From: Tritrichomonas musculus | Taxonomy: Eukaryota > Parabasalia > Tritrichomonadida > Tritrichomonadidae | Direction of reading: 5' to 3' | DNA: 64,000 nucleotides | Assembly: GCA_039105265.1 (NCBI GenBank) | Contig: JAPFFF010000060.1 | Coordinates: 496,001-560,000, forward strand | The notes under the pieces: generated by a model | Seen by the model: only the letters and a program-made list of their open reading frames with translations | Told to the model about the DNA's origin: nothing | The model's database searches: none | Part shown: positions 58,998 through 64,000 of the stretch, in pieces | Numbering within the stretch: the first letter of the stretch is position 1 | Layout of the letters: every line of letters starts with the position of its first letter | Position numbers and translations under genes: made by a program

Positions 58998-59370
58998 TAT
59001 TTACAATTCCAAAATATTGAATTCAATCAAAGAAAAATATGATAATTTTCATGCATTTTTATGTCTGAAAAGCATTGTTTATTATTTTCCTTTCATTTGT
59101 TTCAAAGATACAGAAATGATCTTTGACTTTTTTATATAAGCAATTTGATCATTTTGGTCTTGTTTTTGAACACAATCTAAATGAAAAATACATTGAATTT
59201 AATAAAATCATCTTATTCTGCTTCTTTGTTCTGAAATGTACTGCTTAAAGAACCTTTGATATTTGGCAAATTTATTGTTTATCTTTTTGATTCCATTTTG
59301 TCATTTTCATATTCACAATTTTTCTGTTTTATTTTGGTTTTCTTGAATTTTGAGGATACTTTTTCAGACT
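58998..59370 (+). pseudogene. Decayed gene remnant, copy 2 (duplicate of 57720-58000)
   Basis: 59000-59035 repeats 57720-57760 (TATTTACAATTCCAAA...). 59140-59357 repeats 57768-57985 at near identity, including TTTGATCATTTTGGTCTTGT. About 100 bp (59036-59140) is present here but absent from copy 1. Both copies are broken. Confidence 0.8.
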
Positions 59371-59922
59371 CTTTAATTGATGATAAAATTGAGAAATTGA
59401 GTTTTTGAAAACTTATAAAAATTTGTTTGAAAGATTCCTTAATGATCTCGAAGCCTGTGCATGTGTATCAAGCAAATTTCGGTATGATTCGACGATTGAG
59501 TTCTGCTATATATTATACAGCACAGATTGAATAGAGCAGACTTTGTTTGTAAAAAATATTTATAAACACTTTAATAAAAAATCTTTTATTAATTAATAAT
59601 AATTTTAAGATCGTTTTGTTTATTTTTTAAAAGTTGAATTATTTGGCGATTGTTAACTCTACATGCTATTTCCATTGTTGATTCATGAATGATAATTCAA
59701 AATTTCATTTAAAGAAAAAAGATTAATGGTAGTTTCTTTTTCCGTTGAATCTCGTATCAAATTAAAATGTTTGCTTAAAAACATCATTGAATGATATGAT
59801 TTTGAATGTAATTGAAATATTTGAATGAAATGTCATTAAATATTATTCAATTTGAAATAGTATTAAATCAATTTGAGTGAAAACATAACTAAAGTATAAA
59901 TTTTAGAATTTTATGAAAATAA
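59371..59922. other. Spacer with coding debris
   Basis: A plus-strand scrap NDLEACACVSSKFRYDSTIEFCYILYS lies at about 59435-59520. AT-rich linker-like DNA with AATTTCATTTAAA at about 59701-59713 follows. Otherwise empty. Confidence 0.35.
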
Positions 59923-60031
59923 TATTGATCTTTAATCATCTTGTAAGTTATGTCAATATTATCAATTTCCAATAATAATTTGACTATTTCAATATTATTC
60001 ATTTCGATTGCCTCGATCAATGCCGTTTTAT
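59923..60031 (-). pseudogene. Isolated ankyrin repeat (island 3)
   Basis: KTALIEAIEMNNIEIVKLLLEIDNIDITYK: one complete ankyrin repeat in a minus frame shifted by one from the upstream islands, flanked on both sides by AT-rich DNA with stops. Confidence 0.75.
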
Positions 60032-60302
60032 TAAAGAAAAATCTTTAAAATTTCAAAAAAATAGAAGTGCAAGAACTTCATTAATACCATTCTAAATCAA
60101 ATTTCATTAAATTATAAATTGTGTTAAAACATGATTTGATTTTTTAATTTAAAATTAAATTGAAACATTTAATTTAGAATTTCCATATTTAAACAATTGA
60201 CTATTAATTGTATAAGAAAAAAAGCAATTTAAGAAATTGCATAAAACCATCATCAGTTTAAAATTTCATTAAAAAAAATTGATTGTTAACTATATAAAAA
60301 CA

Positions 60303-60429
60303 AAATATGGTTTTTATAAATGCATGGGATATTAACATCAATTTTTTTACATGATAATAAAAGTTTAACAATTTCTACATTTTGCCTTTGTATTGCCAAG
60401 AATAATGGAGTTTTAAAAACAAATAGTTT
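60303..60429 (-). pseudogene. Isolated ankyrin repeat (island 2)
   Basis: FKTPLFLAIQRQNVEIVKLLLSCKKIDVNIPCIYKNHIL: one repeat, no internal stop, in the same frame as island 1 and as the DUF3447 ORF at 60901-62034. About 300 bp of AT-rich linker with about eight in-frame stops lies between islands 1 and 2. Confidence 0.8.
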
Positions 60430-60721
60430 TTGTTAATTACATTTAAAAGTATCATTGAAAATTTGATTCAAATTTTTGATTTCAAATTGTATAAAATATC
60501 AATTTTTGAATGGAATTGAATTTGATGATTTTGAATGTAATTTAAAAAAAACCAGTTTAAAACAAAATAAAAAATTAGTTTTTTTAGATATTCCATTAAA
60601 ATAATTGATTCAAAATTGTATTAAAAATAAGAATTATTATGGAATATAATGAATATTTTAATGTTTTAAAAACTTTATTCGAAATAATGAATTTATAACG
60701 CTATTGAAAACTTAGTTTGAA

Positions 60722-60858
60722 ACATAATTAAATTTATTCTTACTAAAAATATGTAGAAGATTGACATCTATTTTTTCACATGATAATAAAAATTGAACAA
60801 TTTCAACATTTTCTTTCATAATTGCAATATGCAAAGGTGATCTATAAATACAATTTGA
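60722..60858 (-). pseudogene. Isolated ankyrin repeat (island 1)
   Basis: YRSPLHIAIMKENVEIVQFLLSCEKIDVNLLHIFSKNKFNYVSN: one repeat in the same frame as the DUF3447 ORF upstream. It is separated from it by about 45 bp with two in-frame stops. ACTAAC, like a branch-point sequence, lies at about 60870, and TATAG sits just before the repeat. It may be an exon (intron 3' end at ATAG) or decay. Confidence 0.8.
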
Positions 60859-60900
60859 TTATAAAACATTGTTAGTTAAAACTTTCAATATAAAATATCC

Positions 60901-62034
60901 TTATTGAAAAATCATATTATTTGAGATGTCATTTATCTGGTCATTAATATTTATATCTATTGAATTAAAAATGTCAGAAGCTAAATGATAATAATCATAT
61001 TTGCAGCAGTAATAAAAATCAATATGATTAAAGTTTTCATATTTGATAAATTCAAAATTATAATATTGATATCCGAGTTTGTAAATAAATTCTTCATTTG
61101 TTTCGTTATTGTTGATGAAATAATTTGCCAAATCATTGTGATGTGATTTAATTGAATGCTTTATATAACGAATAATGTCATCATGCATTAAAAACATATT
61201 TTTATCTTCAATAATATGAATGATTTCTGGATTATTGCCATGAATTGCATAGCGCCATAAAAGAGAATCTATTTCAACGCCATTTGATTTCAAATATTTG
61301 AAAATTTGAATTGATCCACAAAAAGCTGAATATTCAATTAATCTTGGATGATTATTAATTAAATATTTATTTGTTTCATAAATTGAATCATCAATTTTAC
61401 TGTTAAGTGGGATGTTGTTTTGACTAATAAATGAAATGAATTCATTAAGAGAATCTTCTCGAATCAATTTACAAATAAAATTTTCATTTTCTCCAGATTT
61501 TCTTAATTCATGAAAATTTTCTGGTAATTCTTTGTTTATATCTTTGTACCAACCATCATTGTATTCTTCTTCTTCTTTTATTTCCGGATTTTCATCTAAA
61601 TATGACTTGATTTCTGGCATTAAATATAAATGATATTTGTAATCAATATATTTTTCATCTGTCATATTTTGGAAGACAAAATGATCAATTTTAAGAACAC
61701 ATTCATTAATAAGAAATAATAGTACTCTTTTATTTTTCTTAAAAATGTTAAAAATTTCACAATTTGAATAGTTTGTAATGATATCTTTTTTAAAATATAT
61801 TAGAATTAATTCAATCTTATGGTAAAAATTCGCTTTGCGAATGTGATTATTTGTAATATCAATTAGTATACGAAAAAATAATTTAAGATTATTTGTATTA
61901 TCTCGAATTTTTTGATTATCGAATATTATTTTTAGTTTTTGGAATTTATCTTCAATGCAGTCTTGTGAATCAATAAATTCCAGAAGACTTTCTTGAATTT
62001 TTTTCATTTTATCAATAAATTCTTGAGAATTCAT
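60901..62034 (-). CDS. DUF3447 protein (N-terminal half) of the interrupted locus
   Basis: 377 residues. It shows the family text: NNHIRKANFYHKIELILIYF (about 61-80), SGENENFICKLIREDSLNEFISFI, RLIEYSAFCGSIQIFKYLKSN, WRYAIHGNNPEIIHIIEDKN, SIKSHHNDLANYFINN and YYHLASDIFNSIDININDQI. It ends NNMIFQ stop, at the same place in the protein as the truncated frames at 999 and 44276. The frame itself has no lesion. Downstream come the ankyrin islands and the wrecked BspA end, so the original gene probably spanned about 58075-62034. Function unknown. Confidence 0.88.
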   Translation of the reverse strand: MNSQEFIDKMKKIQESLLEFIDSQDCIEDKFQKLKIIFDNQKIRDNTNNLKLFFRILIDITNNHIRKANFYHKIELILIYFKKDIITNYSNCEIFNIFKKNKRVLLFLINECVLKIDHFVFQNMTDEKYIDYKYHLYLMPEIKSYLDENPEIKEEEEYNDGWYKDINKELPENFHELRKSGENENFICKLIREDSLNEFISFISQNNIPLNSKIDDSIYETNKYLINNHPRLIEYSAFCGSIQIFKYLKSNGVEIDSLLWRYAIHGNNPEIIHIIEDKNMFLMHDDIIRYIKHSIKSHHNDLANYFINNNETNEEFIYKLGYQYYNFEFIKYENFNHIDFYYCCKYDYYHLASDIFNSIDININDQINDISNNMIFQ

Positions 62035-62371
62035 TCGAGATTTTAAAATTTGTAATTTAAACTTTTTAAATAAAAAGTGACAAATAATAAATATTAAAAA
62101 ACAGCAATTTGAGAATAAATTATTATTAAACTTTTTATTTAAGAATGAACCTCAACTTTTTTTGAGAGGAAAACTGTTTATCATAAAAAAAAAGAGAATC
62201 TAATGATTTGAATAAATTCAAAGAAATATGGTTACATTTATCAAGAATCATATATTTTATTCATCATTTAACAAAGATCAATCGAAATAGTAAATCATTA
62301 CTTTATAAAAATAAACTTAATCCAAACAAAAAAAAAAAACAATAAAAAAAAAAACTTTTTCTGTTTTATTT
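62035..62371. other. Spacer
   Basis: AT-rich. It holds the promoter of the DUF3447 gene and the 3' end of the VPS9 gene. No clear initiator seen. Confidence 0.3.
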
Positions 62372-64000
62372 TTAATCATTATTTAATTGAAAGCTAACAT
62401 TTTGAATGACAGAAAGACTCTTATTAATATTATTATATGTTTCTAGAACGATAGAATTAAATTTTCCAAAAATTTTAGCATTTCTATCGTCGCCGAACCA
62501 CAGGAAAGACGAGATGTAGTCAGCGCTCGATTTCAGTTTTTCCGAATTATTCTCTCTCGAGATTACGAACAGTGCGAAGAGCTTCAAAACCTCATCGTTG
62601 TTCACGCTGCTGTACAACTGAGCGAAGAGAGATTTGATGAACTTGAACACCTCAGCAAAAGCGAAAACTTTTCTAGTTGGAGTTTGCTCATTCAATGCAG
62701 AATCGAACAGACCTGTCATTTTTTCAATGAAGAAAGTATTCTGAAGGATGTCACTTTTTGAGATGGTCGAATTTTTCTGCTGAGTGCTGCAGAATTTTTC
62801 TATCTCATTTCTATTTTTATGAATAACTTGAAGAAACTCATGTTCTTTCTTAATAACGTCTTTTTCACTCAAATACTCAGAAAAAGGAAAAAGTGACAAT
62901 AATTTATCATGCAGCAAAAAAATGTCAAAATTAAACGTGTACTTATGATTAGTAGTATAACTATCAAAACTGCTCTCTAGATCATCCCAGATACTGTTGT
63001 AATTTGTCCTTATTTTCGCCATTTCTTTTGGCATTTTTGAGAACTTCGGCATTTTTTGAAAAGATTTCAGTTTTTGAGGGGCATCGTCACTTTTTGACCA
63101 GTCATCGATGATTTTCGCCTCAATTTCTTTTCTGAAAAATTGACCTTCGGCTTTGACCTTAACGATAGCGTTCTTAATTTTTGAGATATAATTTTGAATT
63201 TTTGAAACAGACGATAAAGCAAGATTGAAATGTGATCTTCTCTCAAAAAGTGCCTCTCTCAACCGTCTCGTTATCGGTTGTATTTTCCACTCTTTTCCGT
63301 GACCTTCTTCCTCCTCAATTTTTCTGAGCTGTTCGATTTGCTTCTCAAAGACGAGTCTGTCTTTGTCAGCCGACAAACAAATCTGCTGCGCAAGAATCGT
63401 CGAGATTCGAAGGTCGCCGCTGTTGTTTTCTGCAAAAATTTGAATGGTCGGGAATCGAACCAGCAGCTTTCGAAGGAAGTACAAGTTGGAGGACTCGGAG
63501 GAGAGGAAAGAAAAAGTTCTTTCATATTGACCTTTAGATTGACCTTGTTCATCGTCATAATTATTCGTTCCTTTTAGTGAGTGGCTGCCGTTTGCTCTGA
63601 GAGTAGTTCTTTGACTTTGTTGTTGGCCTTGTTGCTGCCTGTTGACGGCGGAGGAATGAGTAAAACGGTTGGCTGGTAATGGGGCGCTGTTCTGTTCAGT
63701 TGGGGAGGAATCAAAATGATAGACAACATAATCTTCATCTACGATATTTCGTCTGGAGAGATGCTGAGTATTGGATTTGAGTATTTGCGTGATAATATCA
63801 ATATCTGATTCTGTAAAAAAGAAAAGTTGGTTTCTTATGTCTATAATTTCGGATATATGTGCATAATTAAAAGTGGACGTTAGGAAGTCCTTTTTTTGAC
63901 TGTTGAAAATATCATAACATATCTCTATATCTGGTAAATCACTTTTTTGTATAAATGAATTGTCAATAAGATCTTTTATCTGTTCCTCATTTCGAACAAG
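62372..64000 (-). CDS. VPS9-domain (Rab5 GEF-like) protein, 5' end beyond the window
   Basis: The frame is open from 64000 to the stop at 62372 (over 540 codons); there is no start in the window. The first visible 75 residues (LVRNEEQIKDLIDNSFIQKSDL, then DIFNSQKKDFLTS) are helical and repeat-like. About 95 residues of Q/S/N-rich linker follow (NRQQQGQQQSQRTT). A helical part (KEWKIQPITRRLREALFERRSHF) follows. The C-terminal 150 residues have the VPS9 layout TPTRKVFAFAEVFKFIKSLFAQLYSSVNNDEVLKLFALFVISR, then LKSSADYISSFLWF. VPS9 domains activate Rab5-type GTPases in endocytosis. The DEV position corresponds to the catalytic Asp of the ADxxLP motif, but the Pro is not kept (Lys-Leu instead). 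Partial gene. Confidence 0.75.
   Translation of the reverse strand, partial: LVRNEEQIKDLIDNSFIQKSDLPDIEICYDIFNSQKKDFLTSTFNYAHISEIIDIRNQLFFFTESDIDIITQILKSNTQHLSRRNIVDEDYVVYHFDSSPTEQNSAPLPANRFTHSSAVNRQQQGQQQSQRTTLRANGSHSLKGTNNYDDEQGQSKGQYERTFSFLSSESSNLYFLRKLLVRFPTIQIFAENNSGDLRISTILAQQICLSADKDRLVFEKQIEQLRKIEEEEGHGKEWKIQPITRRLREALFERRSHFNLALSSVSKIQNYISKIKNAIVKVKAEGQFFRKEIEAKIIDDWSKSDDAPQKLKSFQKMPKFSKMPKEMAKIRTNYNSIWDDLESSFDSYTTNHKYTFNFDIFLLHDKLLSLFPFSEYLSEKDVIKKEHEFLQVIHKNRNEIEKFCSTQQKNSTISKSDILQNTFFIEKMTGLFDSALNEQTPTRKVFAFAEVFKFIKSLFAQLYSSVNNDEVLKLFALFVISRENNSEKLKSSADYISSFLWFGDDRNAKIFGKFNSIVLETYNNINKSLSVIQNVSFQLNND

Noticed and set aside
60301-60901. Canonical Trichomonas introns (GTATGT...ACTAACACACAG) in the ankyrin linkers
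   Set aside because: Neither the donor nor the full 3' motif was found; only an isolated ACTAAC near 60870, so an intron is a hypothesis only.

Overview
The window looks like nuclear DNA of a trichomonad protist (Parabasalia), most likely a Tritrichomonas-type genome. Four things support this. The genes are essentially intronless and lie in very AT-rich DNA. Many genes carry an initiator-like TCAYW element 8-25 bases before the ATG. There are several large paralogous families typical of trichomonads (DUF3447/ankyrin proteins, BspA-like leucine-rich repeats, Sel1 repeats, kinases, R2R3-Myb). Some genes look bacterial in origin (GH36 alpha-galactosidase, SatP/YaaH acetate transporter). The species call is inference from gene content; no rRNA is present.

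Layout. 1-2138: a DUF3447 gene followed by an ankyrin/BspA half (minus). 2746-3348: broken SatP/YaaH transporter. 3916-4917: S1/P1 nuclease. 5294-8050: large DUF3447/ankyrin protein. 8540-10425: kinase scrap, small BTB/BACK-like protein and a membrane protein. 11358-11430: tRNA-Lys. 11890-12558: inverted-repeat transposon relic with a second one nested inside. 12947-13765: ubiquitin-like protein. 13787-17354: long DUF3447-ankyrin gene. 17550-19334: R2R3-Myb and a protein kinase. 19610-20697: broken BspA gene. 21648-24624: three membrane proteins. 25055-25302: TTAA-flanked MITE. 26548-28002: coiled-coil repeat protein. 28400-28945: small possible C2-like protein. 29396-30580: fossil patch with a lysozyme-like piece. 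33082-35739: WD40 protein. 35740-38342: gene-free, extremely AT-rich DNA. 38343-40565: GH36 alpha-galactosidase. 40828-41931: calcineurin-like phosphoesterase. 42683-45439: DUF3447/BspA gene interrupted by one in-frame TAA. 45860-46450: broken surface-protein tail. 47496-48056: possible papain-fold protein. 48998-50512: RasGAP. 50741-51647: decayed inverted-repeat element. 52804-53880: BspA-like LRR protein. 54522-57131: BTB-Sel1 protein. 57360-62034: decayed DUF3447-ankyrin-BspA locus with duplicated debris and a GC-rich island. 62372-64000: 5'-truncated VPS9-domain protein.

The most unusual signal is how the DUF3447-ankyrin-BspA genes are built. At four loci the DUF3447 reading frame or an ankyrin tract stops abruptly. 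A short AT-rich linker follows, and ankyrin or BspA coding then resumes without its own ATG. At one locus the linker is a single in-frame TAA. At another, three ankyrin repeats sit as isolated islands of about 110 bp separated by about 260-320 bp of AT-rich DNA. A motif AAATTTCATT(A/G)AA recurs in these linkers. They could be a non-canonical intron class, read-through segments, or common decay debris; transcript data would decide.

Functionally the window mixes signalling and trafficking genes (kinase, RasGAP, VPS9, WD40, BTB, phosphoesterase), secreted or surface functions (S1/P1 nuclease, BspA proteins, membrane proteins), carbohydrate use (GH36) and transcription (Myb). There is no operon logic: strands alternate and most genes have their own initiator.
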